Shown: positions 33,940 through 46,200 of the stretch, in pieces | How positions within the stretch are numbered: the stretch's first letter is position 1 | Layout of the letters: each line of letters opens with the position of its first letter | NCBI GenBank assembly: GCA_021613535.1 | Contig: CP075497.1 | Span: forward strand, 8,618,001 to 8,682,000 | DNA: 64,000 nucleotides | Source: Adineta vaga | Lineage: Eukaryota; Rotifera | Direction: 5' to 3' | Position numbers and translations under genes: made by a program | Notes under the pieces: model-generated | What the model saw: the letters and a program-made list of their open reading frames with translations, nothing else | What the model was told of the DNA's origin: nothing | Database searches by the model: none

Positions 33940-36284
33940 ATGACAACAACAACAAATGATCAATCAACATTTTTTGATATTCAAATTGAATCTCCATCAA
34001 GTTCATGTTCTTCATCTCCACCAACATCACTTAAACCAATTCTTCATCATAATGAAATTGATTCAGGTTGTGGTAGTGATGAAGATCCAGCATTAGCTTT
34101 AAAGATTAATAAAGGTCTTTCAATGGGTTATGACTATGAATTAATCAAAAGTGTTATTGAACAACAAAATGATGGAGATGATATGTCGAAATTTATTGAA
34201 ACAATTGTACGTACAGCTGAAGTAAATGGAAGTTCAAATGGGACATCATCAACAGGAATTCATAGTCCATCAAGTAAAAGTTGTTCACCAACTACAGTCA
34301 ATCATAAGGTAGATATTGATTCATCATCAACAAATTCCAATCCTTCAGAAACAACAACTATACCACATGATGTGTATATTACGATGGTGCTGATCTTGCT
34401 CATAGGTAAATAGAAAAGATATTCTGTTTGATTAAAAAAAATTAAAGAAAAATTTTGTCTATTATTTAGTTATGGTAATAGTACATTTTCATGGCGTGGA
34501 ATTGAAATTTGTTTGAAATATTTACATTCTCATGGTCATAAGAAAGTTTTTGTAGCTTTACCTTATTCATTAAAACATCATCGACATGAGCAATGTTTTT
34601 CTGAATCCAAAGTTTTGCGTGATCTTGAACGAAAAAATTTACTTGTTTATACAAATCGAATGTCGAAACAGATTAATAAACCGAGTTCATATACTCATAT
34701 TAGTGAAATGTTAAAATTTTCACAAAAAACAAAAGGTCATCTGATTACAAATGTTTCATTAAAAGATGTTATACTTGATTTTACTGTCTATAAACATATA
34801 TTAGAAGAGAGAGTTATTCGTTATCGATTTCAAAATGATAAGTAAGAATTTTAAAGTTATCAAAAGTAATCTGAAAACAAATTTCTTTTTCTTTGAATCT
34901 TTAGTTTTCAACCATTGTTAGTAACAATTGTAAATGGTGATGATGGAAATGATTGTGAAACACATTATCCATTATGTCCTTATGGAAAAAAATGTACATA
35001 CGGTTCGAAATGCAAATATTTTCATATTGAACGTCGATATCAAAATCCATTATCAATTACTGAAAGTCTGCAAATGAAAGCACGATTAGAAAAAAATAAA
35101 ATACAACATCAATTATCGAATCCATCGATGGTGCCCATGTTGATTAACAATAGTAAAAAAGAAACAATCAATTATCTTTTCGTTAATTTTCTTTGTTTTT
35201 TAGCATTTAATCATACTAAATCAGGTCCAGATCATTTACGTATGTATAATGATCGACATTCACCTGTATCATTCTATCCTGCAATGGAACAAAGTCTAGT
35301 TGATGATGCACGTGCTGCTTATGAATATGGTTTACCATCAACACCAACAACACCAAATGATTTTTCATTCGTTGATCAACGTACTCCATTACAGCAGCAA
35401 CCAAGACAAACACATCATAGCTGGTTTGGTACACCAAATCAACAACATCCGTTTCTTAATCGAACATTTTCCATGCCGCAACAACAACAACAATCAAATG
35501 TATTTACAGGTAATGATTCTCAACGTATGATGGAAGAACAACAACAACAAATGGCAGCAGCAGCAGCAATGCTTATGCACCATCAACAACAGCAACAACA
35601 GAATTGGGCTCGACAACAACAACAACAGCAACAGATGTTTCCTATGCAACAACAAACACCACCGCCAGCTCCTCAACAGTTCGAACAGGTAGACAACTAA
35701 GATCAGATTCTTGAATGAAATCGGACAAGTTTTCAATTCTGTGCATTCAGATTTCGGATCATAAAGAATGAAAAGTAAAATATAGTGTGTTAGATAGAGA
35801 GAGCTTCAAGTTTTTTTAAATAAAAGAGAGCGAGTATGAAGCCAGTATATTATTTTGTATAAATACCTTAATTGAATTATTTCTTTTTTTATTTGTTAAG
35901 AATGTTCTCCGTCTTTTATCAATGCTTTCTTTGCAACAACAAAGTAATATGATGAATTACCCAAATAATAATAATCAACATCAATCTTCGATGATGAATC
36001 CAATGATGTCATCCACAACGGATAATTCATCACAACCAATTCAACAAGAAAATCAATATGATTATACATTAGCAAATAGTCAACAAGGTTTAGCTGATAA
36101 AATTCAAGCTGTACGTCATCTTTGGGAATCCGAAAATCAATATGCAAATGTATCATCATTCGCAAATCAGACGCCAAATTACAATCAATCACGCGCATCA
36201 TCTGGTCTTGATTCGGTTTCATACAATCATATGAATGCAACCTTCCCACATGCAACAACTTCAGGTTACGTTCAATTTCAATAA
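33940..36284 (+). CDS. ZC3H12/Regnase-family protein, nuclease core degenerate and frameshifted
   Basis: Exons 33940-34405, 34470-34841, 34905-35152, 35204-35688 and 35901-36284. From N to C: a Ser-rich head; a UBA-like segment (LKINKGLSMGYDYELIKSVI); a NYN/PIN-type domain (YYDGADLAHSYGN, TFSWRGIEICLKYLHSHGHK, FVALPYS, VLRDLERKNLLVYT, VIRYRFQNDKFQPLL); a complete CCCH finger (CPYGKKCTYGSKCKYFH); and a long Gln/Pro-rich tail. This order is that of ZC3H12 proteins, which cleave mRNA stem-loops. Two oddities: exon 1 changes frame near 34374-34382 (two extra bases or one missing) just before YYDGAD. Also, the family acidic pair YDD reads YTH, the SDG turn reads TKG, and the SND turn reads TNV, so cleavage is unlikely. 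Intron 35153-35203 is assumed from its donor and strong acceptor; it is stop-free and 51 nt. Identity is strong, activity doubtful. Confidence 0.8.
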
Positions 36285-37264
36285 TAGATAGAACAAAAGA
36301 AGGAGGGATGGGATCTCTTCATCTGTCTTTCAGTATATATATATCTGTCTGTATGTTTCCTATTTATTTATTTGTACGAACACATACATTCTTAGTATGT
36401 CTCCCTTTGTGTGTATGTTTTTTCATAACTATATCTTTCTTTGACACTTAGTGAACATTTTTCATGTATCTATGTAAGTTTGTGCATTGCTGTTGTAAAT
36501 AGTGATGAAGAAGAAAACGAGAGAAAGTCGATGAATTTTTTTGTCGTTGTGACACATATAACATAAAATATGTATTTCGTCTTTTACTCTTTATTGTGTA
36601 TGTACGGTTTTCTTGTATGTAGTTAGGTCAAATGTATACTATGCTCGCACTGCGAACAACATTACTCTGGTTTTTGTTATATTGTTTTCATTTTCGTTTT
36701 GCTTTTTTTTTGTTCATATTTTCTAACTTATTCAAATAAACATCGATTCATCCTATTTCTTTCGTACTAATACGAATTTGTCTTGAACTCGTAGAGAAGA
36801 AATATTGAACTCTCTTACAGACATAATTGTATGAAAAGAACATTGTTCAGGGCAAAAGAACATTCAATCAAATTATGTGCGATATGAGTCTGATTTTTTT
36901 TATTACGATATCAAAAGTATGTCAAGTTCTAGTTCAATAAGTGAAATTTAATTAAAAAAGCATATGTAAAGACAAAATAGTTCATTAACTTGAACTAATC
37001 GTTCGTTATTTTTGACAAAAACTAATTTATATTGAACTTTCGATCATAAATTTGTTCAACTTGTGTTGATATATCTTGTTGATGATTCAAAATAAACTAT
37101 AATAAAATTTCGTTATATCATTGAAAAGTAACTGCAAACAAATAGCAAAATTATGATGTCACCATTGTTTGTCTGATTTATTATGTGTTTCCAACATTTT
37201 CTCGTTTTATCGAGAAATGTTTTCTAATATTTACAAAAAAAGAAACAAAACGTTTTATTTGTGT
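36285..37264. other. Converging 3' regions
   Basis: About 1 kb between the ZC3H12-like stop (plus) and the YJU2 stop (minus). The first 450 bp are T/G-rich like a 3' UTR (TGTATGT and TTTGTTC runs). The rest is AT-rich with nothing specific. Confidence 0.45.
36735..36740 (+). other. Candidate poly(A) signal of the ZC3H12-like gene
   Basis: AATAAA about 450 nt after the stop codon, downstream of a T/G-rich 3'-UTR-like region. Position and orientation fit; not otherwise proven. Confidence 0.4.
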
Positions 37265-38497
37265 TTAGGAACTATCATCGTCGTCATCATCATCGTACGA
37301 AGCAAGCGAAGAGAGACCAATGGACGGTTTAGGTGCTGAATTATTTGTTGGAGTTGGTTTCTTCTTGATAATTGCTGCTAACGAATTTTTTGGTGCTTGT
37401 TTTTTAGCATTGTTTGGTTGAGCAAATGAAATTGTTGTCTAACAAAAACAAAATGATGATTAGCGGAATAGAATTATAATTTGACGTACTTTTGGTTTTT
37501 CAGGGTTTGTTGATAATGGTAAGATTTCTTCGTCAACTTCTTCCGTTACCGTATCATCTTGATCAGATGGAGCAGCTCGTTTACCAAATGCTTTGCTAAA
37601 AAAGCCATGAAAAGTTACATTTAATTGTGTTTTAGTCAAATAAACATACCAAATTTCAGCTTCATCTTCGTCTTCTTCTAATTGTTTTTTAAGTAATGCA
37701 TACTGTTTTTCTTGTTCACGTTTTTGATTTAACATTTGTTCAATTTCAATGTCAGCATGACGAGCATTTAATTCTTTAATATCTTCTAATGCTTCAATAG
37801 CAGCCATTTCTTGTCGCGAATCACGTGTTCGATTTTCTAATAACTACAAAATTTGATGTTTTAGAAAAAAAATGGATAACTCATTGAAATTATTCATGCT
37901 TACCTTCATTGGATTCAACGCTTCTTCTTCTGCGGTTTTTGCTGCTTCTTCCTTCGCCTGTTTTTCTGCTAGACGAATCGATTCAAAATTCCGGATGGCA
38001 CCATGTTCTAATTCGTAATCACCATTTTCTGGATCAGTCTATCAAAACAAAATGTTGCGTATATATCAAAGTGAACAAATTTTTATTTTTGTAAAACTTA
38101 CTTTAAAAGTGATTTCGCGTAAACATTTTGTACATTTTATGTAAAACCGATAGATTTGCATGCCTAAATATGTTTCACCCATAACATCTTCTTTACGCGC
38201 ATTGAATTTTTTTCCTTTGTAAATATATTCACCACAAGTTTTGCATCTATTCAAAGAAAAAAGAGATTGATGATTAGAATAATGAAATTAAGTAATTCAT
38301 TTTATTTACTTACCTCATATTACATGGAGCCATCAATCGAATGCTAAACTGACTATTTTTTTGACGTTTAGCACGAGGAATTTTTGATGGATCGAAATCA
38401 GGTGGATAATATTTCTAAATAAGAGTTCAAAATATGATTTTATTAGTCGAAAGAAAATAGATGATATACATACATTTAAGACTTTACGTTCAGACAT
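37265..38497 (-). CDS. YJU2: Splicing factor YJU2 (CCDC94)
   Basis: Seven exons: 38474-38497, 38314-38414, 38102-38246, 37904-38038, 37650-37843, 37490-37595 and 37265-37438, all in phase, 292 residues. The N-terminal part is the conserved YJU2/CWC16 domain. It starts [20 protein letters not shown] and has a zinc site made of two Cys pairs (MRCKTCGEY and [10 protein letters not shown]). It then reads [21 protein letters not shown] Glu/Lys-rich coiled coil follows ([20 protein letters not shown]), then a basic/acidic tail ending in a run of seven Asp. YJU2 joins the spliceosome around the first catalytic step. The intron 37596-37649 is 54 nt and stop-free in frame. Strong identification. Confidence 0.95.
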
Positions 38498-40241
38498 AGT
38501 TTAAGATCAAATAACCGTACACTGATTGTGATAAGGAATGAATGATGTTGAAATTGAGCACAATTCTTTCACTAAACTGAAATGTTCTTGCGAAATCGAA
38601 TGCGAAATGAATCCAAATCAGTCCAATCCAGTTAGGGCAAATAAACAAACAGATTGATTGATGAAATTACTATTCTATTGGATGATAAAGAACCAATCGG
38701 AGTGGATAAGTATCTGCAATGGAAAAAAAGCGAAGAAAAAAAGACCAATAACAGAGTATAGATATATAGACAGATGTCATGAGAGACAGGCATCAATCAA
38801 AAAGAGATATATGGATATTTCCTTTTCATTTCTATAGAAATGAATTTAGTTTTTTTTCCAATGATAATAAGAAAAAAAGCTTATTAATATAATATTCTCT
38901 AAGATCGTTAGTTTTCTAGTGAGATGGAATAAAGTGACTTACTGTGCTTCTACTCTGTGTGTTCTCTGACATTCAATAACAAAAATATACACTACAGCGG
39001 TAACGAAAGACTTTCATCCGAAATTCGTTACACTTTCACTGATAAATGACTGAGAAGGATGCGACTGCTATTATAATTAATTTTTTTCAACAATAATAGA
39101 ACAGATAGTACTTGTTTTTGATGAAATAATTCTGAAATCGAACTTTTAAATAACGTGAACACTATATGATGGACTATCATATTTTTATAATTGTTTATTT
39201 TTCAAAAACTGACATGTAGTTAAACAGAAAAGAGACTAAACGCTTTTGATCGGTCTCGATGATGTTCACTATAGATAATTATCATCGTATTATCGTTACA
39301 TAATCTATTTTGGTTCTGATGTGCATTTGATTAGATATGCTCTTGCCAGCTCGAGTCATGGTAAAATAAGTAGGATGAAAATCAAGTTGAAAAACACGAA
39401 TTCGAAAAGTTAATGATATAGGTTAGTCTGACTTGGCCTGGTGTCAGCTCTATTTTGAAGTATGTCTGTCGGGAACATCGCTTTGGGTGATAAAAGTTTG
39501 TTGCAATTTCATTGGCTTGAACAAACAAATTTCTATATATTTTGTCAAGTCTATAATTCTTTTTTTTTTCAGAAAAGGGAAAAAATATTTATTAGAATTC
39601 ACTTATGTTGATTGTCAAAGATTGTAGAGCAATAAAACTTCATATATGATTGATTGTTTCTCGAATTATTCATAGCTTTAATGAAAATAAACAAAAGTGG
39701 ATAATTGTATATTTAATCAAACTATAATGTTGAATCCCGAGTAGTTCGAAGATTTTCAGGTAATGAAAACAGGGAAATATTTTAGATATATTGTAATCTC
39801 CAGAAGAATATGTCGGTTTTAAAGCATTTTGCTTAGTAATCTGTCTTCTATCGAATCAAAGGATTGAGAAATGAACAATAATCTGAGATTTCATATTGAA
39901 ATAGAGAATATATGTCATGAAGCTTTGTCTCCAGATTCTTTTTAATTTGGAGAGAGAACAAATCAAACAAAACCATTCATTTCCGCTGACTATTTCAATG
40001 ATTGTCAACTGTAAGAGTATCTCGTCAGATGAATTGCTTTGCTCGCTTTTGATTCGTTTTTGAGTTTCATTCCTTTTTGTCTTTCGTGATAAATTCAAAT
40101 CATGAGATTTTCTTTCGTTCGGGTTTATTAAAGCGCACAAGCAGACAATGAAAAATGAGAAAGGAAGAAGAACTTAGAATATATGCTTGTTTCTCTGTAC
40201 AAACAAAAAGGAGAAAAAGAAAAGAAACGAAAAGAAACAGT
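38498..40241. other. Intergenic stretch between TRIP12 and YJU2
   Basis: About 1.7 kb between two minus-strand genes: TRIP12 3' flank and YJU2 5' flank. AT-rich; short open frames are random. I see no RNA gene, repeat family or regulatory motif I can name. Confidence 0.4.
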
Positions 40242-43200
40242 TCAAGATAATAGAAATGCATGTTGACCATCTCGTATTGCTGTTGTTAATTTTAATTTCA
40301 TGATTTCTTTTGATGAATACTCAGGCAATTTGAGATAGTTGACACAGGTCATTACACTTGGTAAAAATGAATCCGAATTGATATTATCACTATTGTTTTC
40401 AGCTGTTTTTCGAACGATTGTCAATGGAGGATGTAGCATTCGAAAACCTATAAAAATAAAATTCATATTAATAAATAAAATTAACTTGACTGAAAATTTT
40501 TGATGTTTACCTCCAACCGGCAATCGAGGACTACCAGTAACAAATTGTAAAAACGCTCTTTGTTCATCAATATCAAAATTAATCATTATATCGAAAAGCC
40601 ATTTTACAGCTCGACTGTTCAAATTATATCCATGATCACAACGTGTTGATTCAAGTAAAACTTTAAGTTCCCATAATTCTGTTGAACCACTACCACAAAA
40701 TACTTGATGAAGCTAAATTACAATGAAATATGAAGTAAAAATTCAATTTCTTTTCTTTCATAAAATAAAACATACTTCATCAGGATAAAAACATTTTAAA
40801 TGATGTATCGAAAATATCGAATTAAATCCATCTCGAAATGATTCGAATTGTCGTCGAACACCTTCAACTAATGTCCAATAAACAACCAACTAAAATAGAA
40901 ATAATTAGAACTAAAACTTCTCAACTAGATTTTCTTATTACTTACATTAATATATTGATCAAGATTTTGTATGGTTACTAAACAATCTTTTCCACCTTTT
41001 TTCAATTCAATATTTGAATGACCAGGTAATGTAAAGACAAGTGATAAATCATCAATTTTACATCCATCAAGAAATAATCTTTCATCATTTTCATCAAATA
41101 CATTCGAATATGGTGAATTTTCAAAGTGAGAATCATCTTTTGATTTTAAACGTTTTTTATTATTTAATTTATTTGTTGTCATTTGTTGATTTAATGTTTG
41201 ATTTTGTGCCATTAATTTATCACGTATATGAACAATAGTTTGTAATTTTTTAAATTGTTCATATAGATTTGTATCGACATGAATTAAATCTTCAAGATTT
41301 AAACTATCTTCTTCTCCTAACATCCATTTATAGAATACAAGACTAAATGGCATATCAATCTAAAACGAAACGAACAGAATTATCAAAATAAAAACTTAAC
41401 AAAAAACAAAGACACCTACCATTCTCGAGTCCATCAATGCTTTAGCCATAAATTTGCCAAGAAATTTAAATTTTTGACGAACTTTAGTAATTATATTTGC
41501 TTTGGCATTACGACCAACTGGTGCTGGATAAAGACCATGTCGGGTATCAACATATTCAGCCATTGGAACATCTTTATCTAGATGTAAAAATTAAATATAT
41601 ATGATTAAAAGAAAAGAAATGTTTTCTTAAAAAAAGTTGAGATTTGATAGACTTTCACTATTTCTTTTTTTCGACAGAACAAACCTTTAGTTGATTCGAA
41701 AATTTTATCAGTTCTCCATAATTCCAATCCATTCTTTTGTAATTCTTTCGATAATAACGAATATGCTTCTAATGTTGGTCCAAGACCAAAACCAACCTAT
41801 ACAAGTTAACAAATCATTTCAATAAAATATTATGTTTAACATAAAACAATAGTACCTCATCTTCATATTGAACTTCTAAGAAATGTTTGGAATTCCAATT
41901 ATCAAGAATTTTTTCCATTTCAGCAAGAATATTTCCTCTTGAGAGTTGTACTTTTTTTCTTTCAATTCTTGGCACGACAGATTGTCGATCTGTTTGATCA
42001 TTATGATGTTGTTGTGTTAACATATCTGAACTTTCCAAAAGTCGTTGCATGGCACGTTCACGATCGAAAGCACATGGATAAAAGATCATTTGTCGAGTTT
42101 CAAATGGAAATAGAAATGAACATGTATAACCCATTTCTGTTATCCACGATGGAATATGTCCCATCATAATTACTACTGGATCTTGCAATTGTCGATTTAC
42201 TTTTGATGTTAATTTCGATGATAAATATTCATTTTTAAGTATTAATGTTAATGATGAATTGTGATGACTGAACATCGTATTTGTATTAAAATAAAGATCA
42301 TACCAATAAAGATTTAAACTATTCAGTATATGAAGTAGAGATATTGCGTTTAATGATAGATCATTAATTGTTAGGATGGATGATATTGATTCATTTAATG
42401 TTGTTATTAATAGAGATTTACTTTTTGAACACTGTCCATTGATCCATAATTCATCAATTACTGGTGGAGCAGGTGAACGTTTTGGTGTTTTACCTGTTTT
42501 CTTTGAAGATTTATGGGATGTAATATCCGTTGTTTGTCGTAAACGATTCGATGGTGTTGTATTACTAGCAGCACCGATTTCTGTACTTATGGCAGGTACA
42601 GTTGATGATATATTTGTCGATTGACGATAATGAATGGTATGTACACGTGTCCAAATAGAAGCTGAAGATAGTACTGATTCATCGACATCTGTTTCAGATT
42701 CGCCATCACTAAAATTCAAAGAAATATGAGAACGATATGATTTTTTGAAGAAACAAAAAAGTTTGTACATACGTTGTTCTTTGTATTGATGCCCCATAAG
42801 TTCGTATAGCTTGATACAGAGTCATATTATTTGGAATAAGATGATCATTTATTAAAAACTCAAGTCTCATTGACGATGAATGAGCAAGAACATTGATAAC
42901 ATCTTCTGCATCAGATTCATTCGATACTTCACTTTCTTCATCGTCGTCATCATCGTCATCATCATCGTCATCTTTCATTGTACCAGTTGGATCATCCTTT
43001 CAAGTAGACAAGAGAAGAGAACAATGATTAATTTTAAGAATATAAAATTGACTTACCGGTGTATTATTAGTGACACCACGTAGTAGTAAATATTTTTCAA
43101 TTGCTGATACGAGTGCAAACGGATCTATTTTCACCGGACCAGTATGCCATTGTTTCAATGTTTTACATTGTGGATGTCGAACAAGATTGCACTTGAGTTG

Positions 43201-46200
43201 ATGAGTTGATATTAAACGAAGAGCTGAACTGTGAACGGATCGACCAGCAGTATCATTGACTAAAATAGAAAAACAATTACAGAGAAAATTTGTAATATTC
43301 TTAAAATTTACCTCGAATAGGAAATTGTTCTAATTGATTGATACAGCCATGTAATTTACTAATTAAACAACTTAAAATGTTTTGATTAGGTTTATTGTTA
43401 TTATTCATTTGTGCATGATATAATTCCATAATAAATTGTTTTAAATCGTTATCATCGTCATTTTCTTCGGGAATACTTATAAAAATATGTAAAAACAATT
43501 TCAAACGTTCTAATCGATCATTTGGTAAAGATATATCATCAGTTAAATATTGATATAATTTAGTTATTAGACCACTATGTACCATTTCAAAAGGTGTCAC
43601 ATCACCTTTAGCAATGATACTTGCAATATCACGTAATGCTTTTGAATTTTCTAAATACTCTTTACCAACATGTAAGGTATCAACAGCTGTTGCTAGACGA
43701 TGAATAATTTGTAATGCAATATTTGACGTTGATGAACTATTTGAGAAATATGTATTACGAAAACTTTTTGCTTGATTTTGTATCCATTCTTTTAATTTTA
43801 ATTTGTCTTGCGATGATAGAGTTATTTGAGTTGAGTGTTGATGTAACATTGATCGTGGCATAGCACTTGATAATAATAAGGAAGCGGCAGCTGGTGCACT
43901 AGATGCATATGCAAATGGTGATTGATGTGTATAAGTTGATGGAACATAGATTGGTGTACTTGGACGAAGACCATTGCTCATTGGTAAAGTAAAATAAGAT
44001 GAAGGATCGATCGCAGTTGCTGGTCGAAAATGTCCTGAACTAGAACCACCACGTGATGGACGAGTGCGCACTGAAGATGGATCAGGTGCAGTTGAAGAAG
44101 CGAGTTCTTCGAACATTGAACGTGCTGATGATTTAAGACGAGAACTAGATGATGTTTGAGGGGTTCGGCCACCACGTTGTGAACGGGTTTCAATTTTAAT
44201 TGGATTGGATTCAGATTGAAAGCGACGAGATGATCCACTACCACGGTATGGAAATGACTGCGTTTTAGGATGAAGATGTGTGGCTGCACCACGATGCGTT
44301 GGCGGAGGATCATTACTATATGAATGCATTTGTTGATCATCTACTATAACACAAAATACATAAATAGTAATATAATCGTATCTTTGTTGTTATTAAAAGG
44401 ATAGATTTTCTAGTCGGAGAAGTATTTCAATAAAAAAACACTGATGAAATAAACTTACCCAACGATTCACTAAGTGCAGGAATGATTGGCTTTAACGGAT
44501 TTTCTTCGGCATGAGTAAGATCAAGTTCACTATGTGTTGTTATTGTTGTTGGATTATGAGTAGCAGAACGTGAAGTAGGCAAATTTGATGATGATGAGAC
44601 ACCAATATCAATAAGAATTTCAATTTGATGAACAACACCTTCTCGATAAAAATAAACTGAAAAGATTTCAGGTAATTTTTTCATTAAAATTTCTGATATT
44701 TGTAATGCACTAATGACAATTTTATAATCAGATGATGCAAGCATTGAAGCAATTTGTGAGGATATTGGTTGTTGTCTTAAAATGGTTTCGAAAAATTCCG
44801 ATGAAGAATAATAAATCATACGAAGTAATGATTGTAAACATCGATGTTTTACTGTTGGACCAGCTGATGTATTATAAACTTCATAGAGAATCGTAAATAA
44901 TGATTGAATAAATGAATTATATAAATCGGGGTTTTCTTTCAACGCTTCAATACGAGCATCTACAGTATTCGTTACTTTTGCTGTTGTAGAAGGAGGATTT
45001 GGTAATTCATCAGTCGAAAGTGAAGGCGACGGTGATGGTGATTGTACAGGATCAGGCGAATTTGGAGTAACTACACGTTTAATAAAACGTGCTTGATTCG
45101 TTTCTTCATTAATTTGTTGTAATTGTTGTAAATCAATTAAATAATGTCGACCGGAAATAACTAACTGAACTTCTTCCTCTTCTTGTTGCCAAGCTTGTTC
45201 AATTGTTTGTGAATCTTGAAATGAATATGAACATAACTGACCTAAAATAATCAAAGAAAACAAATGTTTTGGTATATTTAAAAACCAAACGAGTCTTCCG
45301 AACAAACCTTGATCATCTTGCCAATGCCATAAAATATAACCTTGTGAATTGACATCAAAATCTTTTCTACCTTGAAATAATTGATTAACTTGAAATAATG
45401 CATCATCAGATGGTAATCTCGGTAACATTTCTCCAATTAATGAAACAATTTCATAGATTTCTTGAGGTGAATGTGGAATCAGTTCGATATTATTTGTTTG
45501 TTGAATTGATGCTACATTTGCCATTGTTTCATTTGTTGGTAAAGCAGCTGATTTATATGTTATTGATTTTTTTGGTGATGGTTTTCCTTCAGCTGAACCA
45601 GTTAAAAGACACATTATTGTTTCGATAATATTCATTTTTAGTAATTTAATAGCAAGCGTTGGACAATAAGCTGAAAAAATATGCAACATACGAATAATTC
45701 CAACAAATGTGACACTATTTAATAAAGATGGTTGAACAATAATTATTGTTTGAAAGGTTTTTAATAATTCTTCGGAGGCGATTTCACATAGTATACTTGA
45801 ATCATGATGTAGATTTTCTACTAAACGTGAAAATATTGAGCATACATGTTCAATAGTTTTTTTATCATCTGAACGTAAACGATTCGATAGATTGACTAAA
45901 TGTTCTTGTATATATTTGAAATGATTTCGTGTTAATATATGTGTACAACAATTAGCCACGATAGCTAAAGCTTTGTGTTGAGAATTCATAGAGAAAAAGT
46001 CGATGTATTCAAGGCAAGCACCAATACCATCCTATGTAAAATATCAAGATTTATATTTAAATATAGATCAATTAATTGTAATTACAGAAATAAGAATTTG
46101 TTTAGCATTTCGTTTCGAAATCATTTCTAAAGCTGTTAATGATTGTTCAGCGGTATCGATTGATGTAATACTTCGTAACTAGAAAGAAAGAACAATTGTA

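Noticed and set aside
44000-44340. A His/Val/Leu-rich open frame opposite in phase to TRIP12 exon 10
   Set aside because: It is an alternative frame of a well-supported exon. The TRIP12 reading keeps phase with both neighbouring exons.
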